Source of the DNA: Pseudoruegeria aquimaris
GTDB lineage: Bacteria; Pseudomonadota; Alphaproteobacteria; Rhodobacterales; Rhodobacteraceae
DNA length: 44,273 bases
Reading direction: 5' to 3'
NCBI RefSeq assembly: GCF_900172235.1
Contig: NZ_FWFQ01000027.1
Span: forward strand, 1 to 44,273
The notes under the pieces are model-generated. The model saw only the letters and a list, made by a program, of their open reading frames with translations, searched no databases and was not told where the DNA came from. The position numbers were made by a program, and so were the translations under genes. Shown piece after piece: positions 16,255 to 25,725 of this stretch (position 1 is its first letter; every line of letters starts with the position of its first letter).

Positions 16255-18627
16255 ATGAAAGCTTTGCGACTCTGGGAGGTTGCGCAGGCCGGGCCCGAGG
16301 GGCTCACCCTGCGTATCGATGGGCGCCACCTGCTGCGGTTGGAGGCGCTGGAGGCGGATCTGATCCGCGTGAGCCTGTTGAACGGGGGTGCTTGGCGCAA
16401 CCCGCGCACGTGGTCGATCGCGCCGCAGGAAGATGTGCCCTGGGAGGGGCGCAGCCGCGACAGCCGCGCGGGTTTCGGCTGCCCCGCGCTGCGGTTCGAC
16501 GCAGATACGGCCACGGCGGAGACCGACAGGCTTCGCGTGAAGATCCACGCCCCTCTGGCGCTGGAGTGGCACTGGCGGCCCAACGTGGATGCGCCCTGGC
16601 AGCCCCTGATGGCCGACCGCCCCGAGGCTGCCTACATGCTGGGCACCCGCGATCACCGCAACAGCCACTTCCTGCGCCGTCACGCAGGCGAGCGCATTTT
16701 CGGGCTGGGGGAGAAAACCGGCCCGCTGGAGCGCACGGGCCGCCGCTTCGAGATGCGCAACCTCGATGCGCTCGGCTATGACGCCCGCAGCACCGATCCG
16801 CTTTACAAGCACATCCCCTTCACGCTCACCGCCCGCGAAGGCGGCCGGGCCTACGGGCTGTTCTACGACAATCTGTCCACCTGCTGGTTCGATCTGGGCA
16901 ACGAGCTGGACAACTACCACCCTGCCTACCGCGCCTACCGCGCGCAGGACGGCGATTTGCAGTATTACGTCATGGCGGGGGCGGGCGTGCCCGAGGTCGT
17001 TGCGCGCTTCCACCGGCTGATCGGCGGCACCGCGTTCATGCCGCTCTGGGGGCTGGGTTACTCTGGCTCCTCCATGGCGCTGGCGGATGCGCCCGACGGG
17101 CAGGCGCAGATCGAGGCGTTTCTCGCGCGCTGCCGCAGCGAGGGCATTCCGCTGGACAGTTTCCAGATGTCCTCGGGCTACACCACCATCGGCCCGCGCC
17201 GCTACGTGTTCAACTGGAACACGGATCGCTTCCCCGATCCGGAAGGCATGGCCGCGAAATTCGCCGCCGAGGGCGTGGAACTGATCGCCAACATCAAGCC
17301 GGTGCTGTTGGACGATCACCCGAGATATGCGGAAGCCGAACAAGCAGGCCTCTTCGTGAAGGACGGCGAGACGGGCGCGCCCGAAACCTCTGCCTTCTGG
17401 GACGGGCGCGGCTCGCATCTGGACATGACGAACCCGGCCACCCTGCGCTGGTGGCGGAAAGGTTTGCGCGAAGCGCTTCTTGAAAGGGGTATCGGCAACA
17501 CCTGGAACGACAACAACGAATACGAGGTCTGGGAGGATGCGGCGCAATGCGCGGGCTTCGGGGAGCCGATGGACATCGCCCTGATCCGCCCCTTGCACGG
17601 GATGCTGATGACGCGCGCCTCCAGCGAGGAACAGAAGCGCCACCGCCCCCAAGAGCGGCCCTACCTGATCTCCCGTTGCGCCGCGCCGGGCACCCAGCGC
17701 TACGCCCAGACGTGGACAGGCGACAACCGCACGGGCTGGGAGACCCTGCAATACAACATCCCGATGGCGCTCGGGCTGGGGCTTTCGGGCTTTTTCAACA
17801 TCGGCCACGACGTGGGCGGCTTCGCCGGTCCGCCGCCGGGGCCGGAGCTGTTCCTGCGTTGGGTGCAGAACGGCATCTTCTCGCCGCGCTTCACCATCCA
17901 TTCCTGGAACGATGATGCCACCTCCAACGTGCCGTGGATGCACCCGGAGTTGGCGGGCGAGGTGAAGGCGGCCATTCACCTGCGCTATCGCCTGATGCCC
18001 TATCTCTACACGCAGCTCTACCGCGCGGTGACGGAGGGCGCGCCCATCCTGCGGCCGCGTTTCTATGACTTCCCCGCCGATGCCACCTGCTGGGAGGAAA
18101 GCTTCGACATGATGGTCGGCCCCGATCTTCTGGTGGCCAACGTGGTGGAGCCGGGCGCGGAGCGCCGGGCCGTGTATCTGCCGGACTGCGCCGAAGGCTG
18201 GTGGGACCATGCCACGGGCCAATGGCACGCGGGCGGGCAATGGCTGGATCTCGCGGTGGATCTGGCCAGCATTCCGCTGTTCGTCCGTGGTGGCACCGTC
18301 CTGCCGGTCGCGACCGCGCCCTGCCGGGGCGTGGCCGATACGCTCACGGCGCGCGCGCTGGCCGTTTTCCCGTCCGGGGCCGAGGGCACGCGCGAAAGCC
18401 TGCTCTACGAGGATGATGGCGTGGCCGTCGATGCGCTGGCAGGCAACCATGCGCTCTTGCGCTTCCAGCTTGCGCAACGCGGGGCGGAGACAACGCTCGC
18501 GCATCGGCGATCCGGCCGCTTCACGCTGCCTTACCGTGAGGCGGAAATCCTTTTGCCTGAGGGGTTTTCCGGCACGCTGGCGCAGGCAACGGGCCCGCTT
18601 GGCCACGGCGCGCGGCTGGCCATCTAG
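16255..18627 (+). CDS. GH31 alpha-glycosidase (alpha-glucosidase-like)
   Basis: A 790-residue glycoside hydrolase of family 31. An N-terminal beta domain is followed by the catalytic barrel, with the nucleophile Asp in NTWNDNNEYEVWED and the acid/base Asp in WTGDNRTGWETL, and then by two C-terminal beta domains (IPLFVRGGTVLPVA, YEDDG). No signal peptide is present, so it should act on substrates already in the cytoplasm. The start at 16255 has only a weak ribosome site, so the true start could differ by a few codons. It is divergent from uxuA across 126 bases, which hints at joint control in uptake of a glucoside or uronide, but alpha-glucosidase, alpha-xylosidase and sulfoquinovosidase functions cannot be separated with certainty. 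Confidence 0.85.
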   Translation: MKALRLWEVAQAGPEGLTLRIDGRHLLRLEALEADLIRVSLLNGGAWRNPRTWSIAPQEDVPWEGRSRDSRAGFGCPALRFDADTATAETDRLRVKIHAPLALEWHWRPNVDAPWQPLMADRPEAAYMLGTRDHRNSHFLRRHAGERIFGLGEKTGPLERTGRRFEMRNLDALGYDARSTDPLYKHIPFTLTAREGGRAYGLFYDNLSTCWFDLGNELDNYHPAYRAYRAQDGDLQYYVMAGAGVPEVVARFHRLIGGTAFMPLWGLGYSGSSMALADAPDGQAQIEAFLARCRSEGIPLDSFQMSSGYTTIGPRRYVFNWNTDRFPDPEGMAAKFAAEGVELIANIKPVLLDDHPRYAEAEQAGLFVKDGETGAPETSAFWDGRGSHLDMTNPATLRWWRKGLREALLERGIGNTWNDNNEYEVWEDAAQCAGFGEPMDIALIRPLHGMLMTRASSEEQKRHRPQERPYLISRCAAPGTQRYAQTWTGDNRTGWETLQYNIPMALGLGLSGFFNIGHDVGGFAGPPPGPELFLRWVQNGIFSPRFTIHSWNDDATSNVPWMHPELAGEVKAAIHLRYRLMPYLYTQLYRAVTEGAPILRPRFYDFPADATCWEESFDMMVGPDLLVANVVEPGAERRAVYLPDCAEGWWDHATGQWHAGGQWLDLAVDLASIPLFVRGGTVLPVATAPCRGVADTLTARALAVFPSGAEGTRESLLYEDDGVAVDALAGNHALLRFQLAQRGAETTLAHRRSGRFTLPYREAEILLPEGFSGTLAQATGPLGHGARLAI

Positions 18628-18628
18628 G

Positions 18629-18656
18629 CGCGCGGCTCTCCCGTGCCTGCCGCGCG
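18629..18656 (+). terminator. Hairpin after the GH31 gene
   Basis: CGCGCGGC (18629-18636) pairs with GCCGCGCG (18649-18656) across a 12-base loop, starting one base after the GH31 stop codon. No T-run follows, so termination strength is uncertain. Confidence 0.35.
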
Positions 18657-18749
18657 GGCGGGCTTGCACCTTCCCGCATGGCTTGAAACACTCTCGCAAC
18701 ATTCGTGAATCATGTGGAGCATGAACACGAGTCTGGGAGGATAGGAACC

Positions 18750-19517
18750 ATGGAAATCGGACGTGACACGCCCGTCGTGATCACCGGTGGCGGCTCCGGT
18801 CTGGGCGAAGCCACCGCCCGCAGGCTGGCCGGACTGGGCGCGCAGGTCGCCATTTTCGATCTGAACGAAGAGGCCGGAGCGGCCGTGGCCTCCGAGATCG
18901 GCGGCCTGTTCTGCAAGGTGGACGTGAGCGATCCCGAAAGCCTCGCCGCCGGGTTTGAAAAGGCGCGCGCGGCCCACGGGCAGGAGCGCATCCTTCTGTG
19001 CTGTGCCGGCATCGCCCCGGCGCAGAAGACCGTCGCCAAGGGCGCGCCGCACGATCCGGCGCTCTTTGCCAAGGTCATCGACGTGAACCTCAACGGCAGC
19101 TTCTACGCGGCGTCTCAATCGGCCGCCGGCATGGCGGCGGCGGAGCCGCTCACCAAGGACGGCGGGCGCGGCGTCATCATCATGACGGCTTCCATCGCCG
19201 GATACGAGGGGCAGGTGGGGCAGGCGGCCTACGCGGCGTCCAAGGGCGGAATCATCGGCCTTGTCCTGCCCATGGCGCGCGATCTGACGAGCGCGGGGGT
19301 GCGGGTCATGGCCATTGCGCCGGGGCTCTTCCTCACGCCCATGCTGCTTGGCCTGCCGCAGGAGGTGCAGGAGTCTCTTGGCGCGCAGGTGCCGTTCCCG
19401 CCCCGGCTCGCCGACCCGCAGGAATACGCGCAGCTGGCGCAGCAGATCTGCGAGAACGAGATGCTCAACGGTTCCGTCATCCGGCTGGATGGCGCCCTGC
19501 GGATGAGCCCGCGCTAA
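18750..19517 (+). CDS. SDR, 3-hydroxyacyl-CoA dehydrogenase type II (HSD17B10-like)
   Basis: A 255-residue short-chain dehydrogenase closely following the HSD17B10 pattern: [58 protein letters not shown] (Ser, Tyr and Lys catalytic set), [27 protein letters not shown] and the C-terminal [13 protein letters not shown]. Such enzymes oxidise 3-hydroxy-2-methylbutyryl-CoA in isoleucine breakdown and other short 3-hydroxyacyl-CoAs. GGGAGG lies upstream of the ATG at 18750. It opens the branched-chain amino acid operon, 56 bases before the isovaleryl-CoA dehydrogenase gene. Confidence 0.85.
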   Translation: MEIGRDTPVVITGGGSGLGEATARRLAGLGAQVAIFDLNEEAGAAVASEIGGLFCKVDVSDPESLAAGFEKARAAHGQERILLCCAGIAPAQKTVAKGAPHDPALFAKVIDVNLNGSFYAASQSAAGMAAAEPLTKDGGRGVIIMTASIAGYEGQVGQAAYAASKGGIIGLVLPMARDLTSAGVRVMAIAPGLFLTPMLLGLPQEVQESLGAQVPFPPRLADPQEYAQLAQQICENEMLNGSVIRLDGALRMSPR

Positions 19518-19573
19518 GGGCAAGCAAGCGGCCGTGTGGCCGAAACGAAGATGCAACTGGGGAGAGGCTCCCG

Positions 19574-20737
19574 ATGTTCAACGCAACGATGAAATTCGAT
19601 CTCGGCGAGGAAGTGAACGCCCTGCGCGAGATGGTGCACCGCTGGGCGCAGGAGCGGGTGAAACCGCTGGCCGCCGAGGTCGACAGGAAGAACGAGTTCC
19701 CGTCGGAGCTCTGGCGCGAGATGGGTGATCTGGGCCTGCTGGGCATCACCGTGCCCGAGGAATACGGCGGCGCCGGCATGGGCTACCTCGCCCATGTGAT
19801 CGCGGTGGAGGAAATCGCGCGGGCCTCGGCCTCGGTGTCGCTCTCCTACGGTGCGCATTCCAACCTCTGCGTGAACCAGATCAAGCTCAACGGCACGCCC
19901 GAGCAGAAGGCGAAATACCTGCCCGGCCTGATCTCGGGCGAGCATGTGGGCGCGCTGGCGATGAGCGAGGCGGGCGCGGGCTCGGACGTGGTGTCGATGA
20001 AGCTGCGCGCGGAGAAGCGCAACGACCGCTACGTGCTCAACGGCACCAAATACTGGATCACCAACGGCCCCGACGCCGATACGCTCGTCGTCTACGCCAA
20101 AACCGATCCCGAGGCCGGCAGCAAGGGCATCACCGCCTTCCTGATCGAGAAAACCATGAAGGGCTTCTCCACCTCGCCCCACTTCGACAAGCTGGGCATG
20201 CGCGGCTCCAACACCGCCGAATTGATCTTCGAGGACGTGGAAGTGCCGTTTGAGAACGTGCTCGGCGAAGAAGGCAAGGGCGTGCGCGTGCTGATGAGCG
20301 GGCTCGATTACGAGCGCGTTGTGCTTTCCGGCATCGGCACCGGGATCATGGCCGCCTGCCTCGACGAGATCATGCCCTACATGGCCGAGCGCAAGCAGTT
20401 CGGCCAGCCCATCGGGAACTTCCAGCTGATGCAGGGCAAGATCGCCGACATGTATACCAAGATGAACTCCGCCCGTGCCTATGTCTACGAGGTGGCCAAG
20501 GCCTGTGACCGCGGCGAAGTCACCCGGCAGGATGCCGCGGCCTGCGTGCTCTATGCCTCCGAGGAAGCGATGACGGTCGCCCACCAGGCGGTGCAGGCCA
20601 TGGGCGGCGCGGGCTTCATGAACGAAACGCCCGTCTCGCGCATCTTCCGCGACGCCAAGCTGATGGAAATTGGCGCCGGCACCAGCGAGATCCGCCGGAT
20701 GCTTGTAGGGCGCGAACTGATGGCATCGATGGGATGA
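19574..20737 (+). CDS. ivd: Isovaleryl-CoA dehydrogenase
   Basis: A 387-residue acyl-CoA dehydrogenase that turns isovaleryl-CoA into 3-methylcrotonyl-CoA in leucine breakdown, with FAD and electron transfer flavoprotein. The IVD-specific features are the [13 protein letters not shown] segment, [42 protein letters not shown], and the catalytic Glu247 in [13 protein letters not shown] carries its base at this helix position rather than near the C-terminus. The end, [17 protein letters not shown], is typical. The stop overlaps the EcsC gene start by four bases. Confidence 0.95.
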   Translation: MFNATMKFDLGEEVNALREMVHRWAQERVKPLAAEVDRKNEFPSELWREMGDLGLLGITVPEEYGGAGMGYLAHVIAVEEIARASASVSLSYGAHSNLCVNQIKLNGTPEQKAKYLPGLISGEHVGALAMSEAGAGSDVVSMKLRAEKRNDRYVLNGTKYWITNGPDADTLVVYAKTDPEAGSKGITAFLIEKTMKGFSTSPHFDKLGMRGSNTAELIFEDVEVPFENVLGEEGKGVRVLMSGLDYERVVLSGIGTGIMAACLDEIMPYMAERKQFGQPIGNFQLMQGKIADMYTKMNSARAYVYEVAKACDRGEVTRQDAAACVLYASEEAMTVAHQAVQAMGGAGFMNETPVSRIFRDAKLMEIGAGTSEIRRMLVGRELMASMG

Positions 20738-21537
20738 CGGAGAAGCTGCCCCGCACGCCGGACGGCGCCCTGCCGGAGGCGATAAGGCGCGCCTTCGACG
20801 AGCAGCGCGCCTACGAGGAGGCCCGTGCCACGCGGCTGGGGCGCGGGGCCGAGAAGCTCACCGCGCCGCTCGGCGGGCTGATCGGCAAGGCCGTCCCGGC
20901 CTCCACGGTGCGCGCGGGGCTCGATCTGGCCGACCGCGCGGCGGGCCTGACGGTGCCGGCTTCGCTCTACGGCCACGACACCGACGACATCGCGGCCTGC
21001 GACGAGGCCGCGCTGAAGGTGCAGGCGTGGTCGCAGGGGGTCAACGCGGCCTCCGGCGGCGCCGCCGGTTTCTTCGGCATGGCGGGGATGACGGCGGACA
21101 TTCCGGCTACCCTCTCGCTGGCGGCGCGCAACGTGCGCGCGACCGGCGTGTGCTACGGGTTCGACGGCAACAGCGAGGAAGACCGCCTGTTCCGCCTGAT
21201 GGTGCTTGAGGCCGCAACGGCGCAGGCCGGCGACAAGCGGCGCGAAACCCTTGATAATCTCAACGCGCTCGCGCGGCACCTGAACTCGCCCGAAGGCCGC
21301 TATATCCTTGAAAAGGGTGGGGATTGGGTCGTGGACAAGGTGGTCGAACGGGTAGCGCGCGCGCTTGGGGTGTCGCTTGCGGGGCGCAAGGCCGCGCAGG
21401 TCGTGCCCTTGGTCGGCGGCGTCGTCGCGGCGACCGTGAACGCGAGCTTCCAGGCCGATGTCTCCCGCGCCGCCCGCTACGCCTATCGCCAGCGCTGGTT
21501 CATGGCGCGCAAACTGTTGAGCGGAGATCCAACATGA
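20734..21537 (+). CDS. EcsC-family protein
   Basis: A 267-residue protein with the EcsC signature: an acidic N-terminal helix, a Gly/Ala-rich core ([39 protein letters not shown]) and a C-terminal [33 protein letters not shown]. EcsC-type proteins are named from the Bacillus ecs locus and have no settled biochemical role; the glycine-rich stretches suggest membrane association. It overlaps ivd by four bases at its start and the carboxyltransferase gene by four bases at its end, so it is translationally coupled inside a leucine operon. Its start ATG falls within the ivd stop region. Confidence 0.85.
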   Translation: MTEKLPRTPDGALPEAIRRAFDEQRAYEEARATRLGRGAEKLTAPLGGLIGKAVPASTVRAGLDLADRAAGLTVPASLYGHDTDDIAACDEAALKVQAWSQGVNAASGGAAGFFGMAGMTADIPATLSLAARNVRATGVCYGFDGNSEEDRLFRLMVLEAATAQAGDKRRETLDNLNALARHLNSPEGRYILEKGGDWVVDKVVERVARALGVSLAGRKAAQVVPLVGGVVAATVNASFQADVSRAARYAYRQRWFMARKLLSGDPT

Positions 21538-23138
21538 AACTCACCTCCTCCATCTCCCCCGGTTCCGACACCTTCAAGGCCAACCAGGCCGCCCACGAAG
21601 CCGCGCTGGCCGAGATCCGCGCCGCCGCCGAGATCGCCATGGCCGGGGGCGGGGAGCGCGCCCGCGAACGCCACCTTGCGCGCGGCAAGATCCTGCCGCG
21701 CGAACGGGTCGAGCGCCTGCTCGATCCCGGCTCGCCCTTCCTCGAAATCGGCCTCTTCGCCGCCCACGGGCTCTACGAGGGCGCTTCGCCCTCCGCCGGC
21801 GCGGTGGCGGGTATCGGGCTCGTGGAGGGGCAGGAGTGCATGATCGTCTGCAACGATGCCACCGTGAAGGGCGGCACCTACTACCCGATGACGGTCAAGA
21901 AACACCTGCGCGCGCAGGAGATCGCCGAACAGAACAACCTGCCCTGCATCTACCTCGTCGATAGTGGCGGCGCGAACCTGCCCAACCAGGATGAGGTGTT
22001 CCCCGACCGTGATCACTTCGGGCGGATCTTCTTCAATCAGGCCAACATGAGCGCCAAGGGCATCCCGCAGATCGCGGTTGTCATGGGGTCCTGCACCGCC
22101 GGCGGCGCTTACGTGCCCGCGATGAGCGACGTGACGATCATCGTGAAGGAGCAGGGCACGATCTTCCTTGCTGGCCCGCCGCTGGTGAAGGCGGCGACGG
22201 GCGAGGTGGTGAGTGCCGAGGATCTGGGCGGTGGCGACGTGCACACCCGGCTCTCCGGCGTGGCCGACTATCTGGCCGAGGATGACGCCCACGCGCTGGC
22301 GCTCGCCCGTCAGGCCGTGGCCAACCTTAACCGCCCGAAGCTTTCGCAGCTCGATCTGCGCACACCCGAAGAGCCCGCCTATGATCCGGCGGAGATGCTC
22401 GGCGTCGTGCCCGCCGATCTCAAAACGCCCTACGACATCCGTGAAGTGATCGCCCGTCTGGTGGACGGTTCGCGCTTCGACGAGTTCAAGGCCCGCTACG
22501 GCACGACGCTCGTCTGCGGCTTTGCTCATGTGATGGGCATTCCGGTGGGCATCATCGCCAACAACGGCGTGCTCTTTTCCGAAAGCGCGGTAAAGGGCGC
22601 GCATTTCGTCGAGCTTTGCTCCCAGCGCAAGATCCCTCTGGTGTTCCTGCAGAACATCACCGGCTTCATGGTTGGCCAGAAATACGAAAGCGGCGGCATC
22701 GCCAAGGATGGCGCCAAGCTCGTCACCGCCGTGGCCACCACCAAGGTGCCCAAGATCACCATGCTGGTCGGCGGCTCCTTCGGTGCGGGCAACTACGGCA
22801 TGTGCGGCCGGGCCTATTCGCCCCGTTTCCTGTGGACATGGCCCAACTCCCGCATCTCGGTGATGGGCGGTGAGCAGGCCGCCGGCGTGCTGGCCACCGT
22901 CAAACGCGACGCCATCGAACGCGCCGGCGGCAGCTGGAGCGCGGAAGAAGAGGCCGCCTTCAAACGCCCCACCATCGAGATGTTCACCGAGCAGTCCCAC
23001 CCGCTCTACGCCTCCGCCCGGCTCTGGGACGACGGCATCATCGACCCCCGCGACAGCCGCCGCGTGCTCGCGCTCTCCCTGCGCGCCGCGCTCAACGCCC
23101 AGATCGAGGAGACACGCTTCGGCGTGTTCCGGATGTGA
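21534..23138 (+). CDS. mccB: Methylcrotonyl-CoA carboxylase carboxyltransferase (beta) subunit
   Basis: A 534-residue acyl-CoA carboxyltransferase. Features are [81 protein letters not shown], and the second-half [24 protein letters not shown] and [32 protein letters not shown]. These match the methylcrotonyl-CoA-specific beta subunit rather than propionyl- or geranyl-CoA types. It moves the carboxyl group from biotin on MccA to 3-methylcrotonyl-CoA. It is coupled by ATGA overlap to the EcsC gene, and its stop overlaps the ASCH gene. Confidence 0.95.
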   Translation: MKLTSSISPGSDTFKANQAAHEAALAEIRAAAEIAMAGGGERARERHLARGKILPRERVERLLDPGSPFLEIGLFAAHGLYEGASPSAGAVAGIGLVEGQECMIVCNDATVKGGTYYPMTVKKHLRAQEIAEQNNLPCIYLVDSGGANLPNQDEVFPDRDHFGRIFFNQANMSAKGIPQIAVVMGSCTAGGAYVPAMSDVTIIVKEQGTIFLAGPPLVKAATGEVVSAEDLGGGDVHTRLSGVADYLAEDDAHALALARQAVANLNRPKLSQLDLRTPEEPAYDPAEMLGVVPADLKTPYDIREVIARLVDGSRFDEFKARYGTTLVCGFAHVMGIPVGIIANNGVLFSESAVKGAHFVELCSQRKIPLVFLQNITGFMVGQKYESGGIAKDGAKLVTAVATTKVPKITMLVGGSFGAGNYGMCGRAYSPRFLWTWPNSRISVMGGEQAAGVLATVKRDAIERAGGSWSAEEEAAFKRPTIEMFTEQSHPLYASARLWDDGIIDPRDSRRVLALSLRAALNAQIEETRFGVFRM

Positions 23139-23566
23139 TGATGGACATCGCCGCGCTGAAAGCGAAATACCCCGGCGCCGTCACCTTCAAGTTCGGCGAC
23201 AACGCCCGTTTGAGCGCCGAATTGATCGCGCTGGTGCGCGCCGGGCGCAAGACCGCCACCTGCGGCGCCCTGCGCGACCATGAGGCCGGCGGCGAGGCGC
23301 TGCCCGAAGTCGGCCGCCGCGATATCGCGCTCAACTGGGACGGCAGCCCCGCCTTCGTGATCGAGACCGTCGAAGTCACCCGGAAGCGTTTCTGCGACGT
23401 GGACGAAGCCTTTGCGCTGGCGGAGGGCGAAAACCCCGATCTCGCCGGCTGGCGCGCCGGCCATGAGGCCTATTTCCGCCGCAACGGCGGCTTTGACCCG
23501 GAAATGATGCTCGTCTGCGAACGCTTCCGCATGATCGAGGATCTAGAAGCGCAACAGGCCCGCTGA
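23138..23566 (+). CDS. ASCH-domain protein
   Basis: A 142-residue protein with an ASCH fold: the GRKTATCGAL motif near residue 35 (G-x-K-T-x-T), a beta strand region NWDGSPAFVIETVEVTRKRF with the DVDEAFALAEGE segment, and the terminal MMLVCERFRMI strand. ASCH proteins are related to PUA domains and bind RNA or hydrolyse N4-acylcytosine-type substrates. The ATG at 23138 overlaps the mccB stop by one base (TGATG); GTG at 23135 and ATG at 23141 are alternatives. It sits between the two carboxylase subunit genes, an odd place for such a protein. Confidence 0.82.
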   Translation: MMDIAALKAKYPGAVTFKFGDNARLSAELIALVRAGRKTATCGALRDHEAGGEALPEVGRRDIALNWDGSPAFVIETVEVTRKRFCDVDEAFALAEGENPDLAGWRAGHEAYFRRNGGFDPEMMLVCERFRMIEDLEAQQAR

Positions 23567-23591
23567 TGCGCCGCGCCCCCCCTTCATCCTG

Positions 23592-23644
23592 GCCCCAATA
23601 TCCCGAGGGAGACGTGCCGCAGGCACGGTGGGGGCAGCGCCCCC
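23592..23644. repeat. Intergenic GC-rich repeat, copy 1
   Basis: About 53 bases starting GCCCCAA-TA and ending GGTGGGGGCAGCGCCCCC, in the 106-bp gap before mccA. It matches 27182-27238 with a few changes in the middle. The tail GGGGGC-AGC-GCCCCC can fold as a short hairpin. Confidence 0.7.
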
Positions 23645-23672
23645 GAACCCCACATCCAAAGGACCCTTGCCC

Positions 23673-25652
23673 ATGTTTGACAAGATCCTGATCGCCAACC
23701 GCGGCGAAATCGCCTGCCGCGTGATCGAAACCGCCCGCCGGCTCGGCGTGGCCACCGTCGCCGTCTACTCCGATGCGGACGCTGGGGCGAAACACGTCGC
23801 GCTGGCCGACGAGGCGGTGCACATCGGCCCGCCCGCGGCCGCCGAAAGCTACCTGCTGGGCGACCGCCTGATCGAAGCCGCAAGGGCCACCGGCGCCCAG
23901 GCGATCCATCCGGGCTACGGGTTCCTTTCTGAAAATCCGGGCTTCGTGGAAGCGGTCGAGGCCGCCGGCCTCACCTTTATCGGCCCGCCGGCCGATGCGA
24001 TCCGCGCCATGGGGCTGAAGGATGCCGCCAAGGCCCTGATGGAAGAAGCCGGCGTGCCCGTGGTGCCCGGCTATCACGGCGCCGAGCAGGGCGCGGAGTT
24101 CCTGAAGCAGAAGGCCGACGAGATCGGTTATCCCGTCCTCATCAAGGCCCGCGCGGGTGGGGGCGGCAAGGGCATGCGCCTCGTGGAGCACCCCGAAGAT
24201 TTCGCCGCCGCCCTTGAAGGCGCGCAGCGTGAGGGGCAGGCCAGTTTCGGTGATCCGGCGGTGCTGGTGGAGAAATACATCCAGCAACCGCGCCACATCG
24301 AGATCCAGGTTTTCGGCGATGCCCATGGCAACGTCATCCACCTGTTCGAGCGTGATTGCTCCCTGCAACGCCGCCACCAGAAGGTGATCGAGGAAGCCCC
24401 CGCGCCCGACATGCCCCCCGAGGTGCGCGCGGCCATGGGGCAGGCGGCGGTCAATGCCGCCAAGGCCATCGGCTATCAGGGCGCGGGCACCGTGGAATTC
24501 ATCGTCGACGGCGCGAACGGCCTGCGGGCCGACGGCTTCTGGTTCATGGAAATGAACACCCGTTTGCAGGTCGAGCACCCGGTCTCCGAGGCGATCACCG
24601 GGCTGGATTTCGTCGAGCTTCAACTGCGCGTGGCCGCCGGCGAGCCGCTCCCCGTGGCGCAGGAGGATCTCACCCTCGGCGGCTGGGCCTTCGAGGCGCG
24701 TGTCTATGCCGAGGACGCCACCAGGGGCTTTCTGCCCGCCACCGGCACGCTCACCCATCTCGCCTTTCCGGAAGGCACCGAATTCACCCTCGGGGGTGTG
24801 CGGATCGACAGCGGCGTGCGCAGCGGTGATGCGGTCTCGCCCTGGTATGACCCGATGATCGCCAAGGTGATCACCCACGGCCCCACGCGGGAGATCGCGC
24901 TGCGCAAACTCGGCCGGGCGCTGCGGCAGACGCAGGTGGCCGGGCTCACCACCAACATCCCCTTCCTGATCCGGCTGGCAGACCACGAAGGCTTCGCCGC
25001 CGGGCAGGTCGATACCGGGCTCATCGCGCGCGATCAGGCGGCGCTCACCCATGTGCCTGTACCCGATGCCGCGGCCCTCGCCGTGGCCGCCGCGGCCACC
25101 CTGCCGCCCCCGGTGGCGGATGGTTGGGAAGGGCTTGCGGGCTTCCGGTGCTGGGGGCAGGGCGGCCAGGTCGTGTCGCTCGCGCAGGGCGAGGCGCTCC
25201 ACGAGGTCCGGCTGCTCCATGCCGGCGCCACCCTGACGGCCACGGTCGAGGCGGCAACCGTCACGCTCCGGCGGCTCGATGGCGGCGCCTTCGCCGTTGC
25301 AGGCCCCGGCGGCAGCCGCAGGCTTGCGGCCTCCTTCGACGGCGCCGAGGTCACCGTCTTCACCGGCGAAGCCACCCACCGTTTCATCCGGCCCGATCCG
25401 CTCGCGGCAGGGGCGGGGGAGGCCGCCGGCGGCGATACCGTCACCGCACCGATGCCGGGCCTCGTGAAGGCCATTCTCGTGGCGCAGGGCGATGGCGTCT
25501 CCAAGGGGCAGCCGCTGGCCATCCTCGAAGCGATGAAGATGGAGCACACGCTGACCGCGGCGCGCGACGGCGCGATCGAGGAGGTGCTCGTGGCGGAAGG
25601 CGCACAGGTGCAGGACGGCGCCCTGCTGCTTTCGCTCGTGCCGGAAGGCTGA
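23673..25652 (+). CDS. mccA: Methylcrotonyl-CoA carboxylase biotin-carboxylase (alpha) subunit
   Basis: A 659-residue biotin-dependent carboxylase subunit. The biotin carboxylase part (about 1-450) begins MFDKILIANRGEIACRVI and has the ATP-grasp loop AGGGGKGMR, FMEMNTRLQVEHPVSE and the carboxylase C-domain. A middle BT-type domain follows, and the C-terminal biotinyl domain (about 585-659) carries the biotinylated Lys in EAMKMEH. It uses ATP and bicarbonate to carboxylate biotin for the MccB reaction. The ATG at 23673 gives the usual N-terminus. It is separated from the ASCH gene by the intergenic repeat but is probably in the same operon. Confidence 0.95.
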   Translation: MFDKILIANRGEIACRVIETARRLGVATVAVYSDADAGAKHVALADEAVHIGPPAAAESYLLGDRLIEAARATGAQAIHPGYGFLSENPGFVEAVEAAGLTFIGPPADAIRAMGLKDAAKALMEEAGVPVVPGYHGAEQGAEFLKQKADEIGYPVLIKARAGGGGKGMRLVEHPEDFAAALEGAQREGQASFGDPAVLVEKYIQQPRHIEIQVFGDAHGNVIHLFERDCSLQRRHQKVIEEAPAPDMPPEVRAAMGQAAVNAAKAIGYQGAGTVEFIVDGANGLRADGFWFMEMNTRLQVEHPVSEAITGLDFVELQLRVAAGEPLPVAQEDLTLGGWAFEARVYAEDATRGFLPATGTLTHLAFPEGTEFTLGGVRIDSGVRSGDAVSPWYDPMIAKVITHGPTREIALRKLGRALRQTQVAGLTTNIPFLIRLADHEGFAAGQVDTGLIARDQAALTHVPVPDAAALAVAAAATLPPPVADGWEGLAGFRCWGQGGQVVSLAQGEALHEVRLLHAGATLTATVEAATVTLRRLDGGAFAVAGPGGSRRLAASFDGAEVTVFTGEATHRFIRPDPLAAGAGEAAGGDTVTAPMPGLVKAILVAQGDGVSKGQPLAILEAMKMEHTLTAARDGAIEEVLVAEGAQVQDGALLLSLVPEG

Positions 25653-25725
25653 GGCGCATCGCCACTGGCGCCGGCACCGGGCTTCTCCTATGTCTTGGCG
25701 TCGGCCCATCACAGGAAGTCACACC

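Noticed and set aside
16255-18627. The GH31 gene as a sulfoquinovosidase linked to the DHPS operon
   Set aside because: Tempting because DHPS arises from sulfoquinovose, but the genes are 16 kb apart, no other sulfoglycolysis gene is present and the visible motifs are ordinary alpha-glucosidase ones. Not excluded by experiment.
14959-18702. A 1247-codon minus-strand reading frame spanning uxuA and the antisense of the GH31 gene
   Set aside because: Only the part at 14959-16128 has protein-family sequence (UxuA). The rest is antisense to a clear GH31 gene and stays open because of third-position GC bias.
18750-25652. An acyclic-terpene (Atu) pathway with geranyl-CoA carboxylase
   Set aside because: The dehydrogenase and carboxyltransferase match isovaleryl-CoA dehydrogenase and methylcrotonyl-CoA carboxylase closely along their length; no AtuA-like protein is present.
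23376-25712. A 778-codon minus-strand frame opposite mccA
   Set aside because: Antisense shadow of a high-GC gene; no recognisable domain, and mccA on the plus strand is unambiguous.
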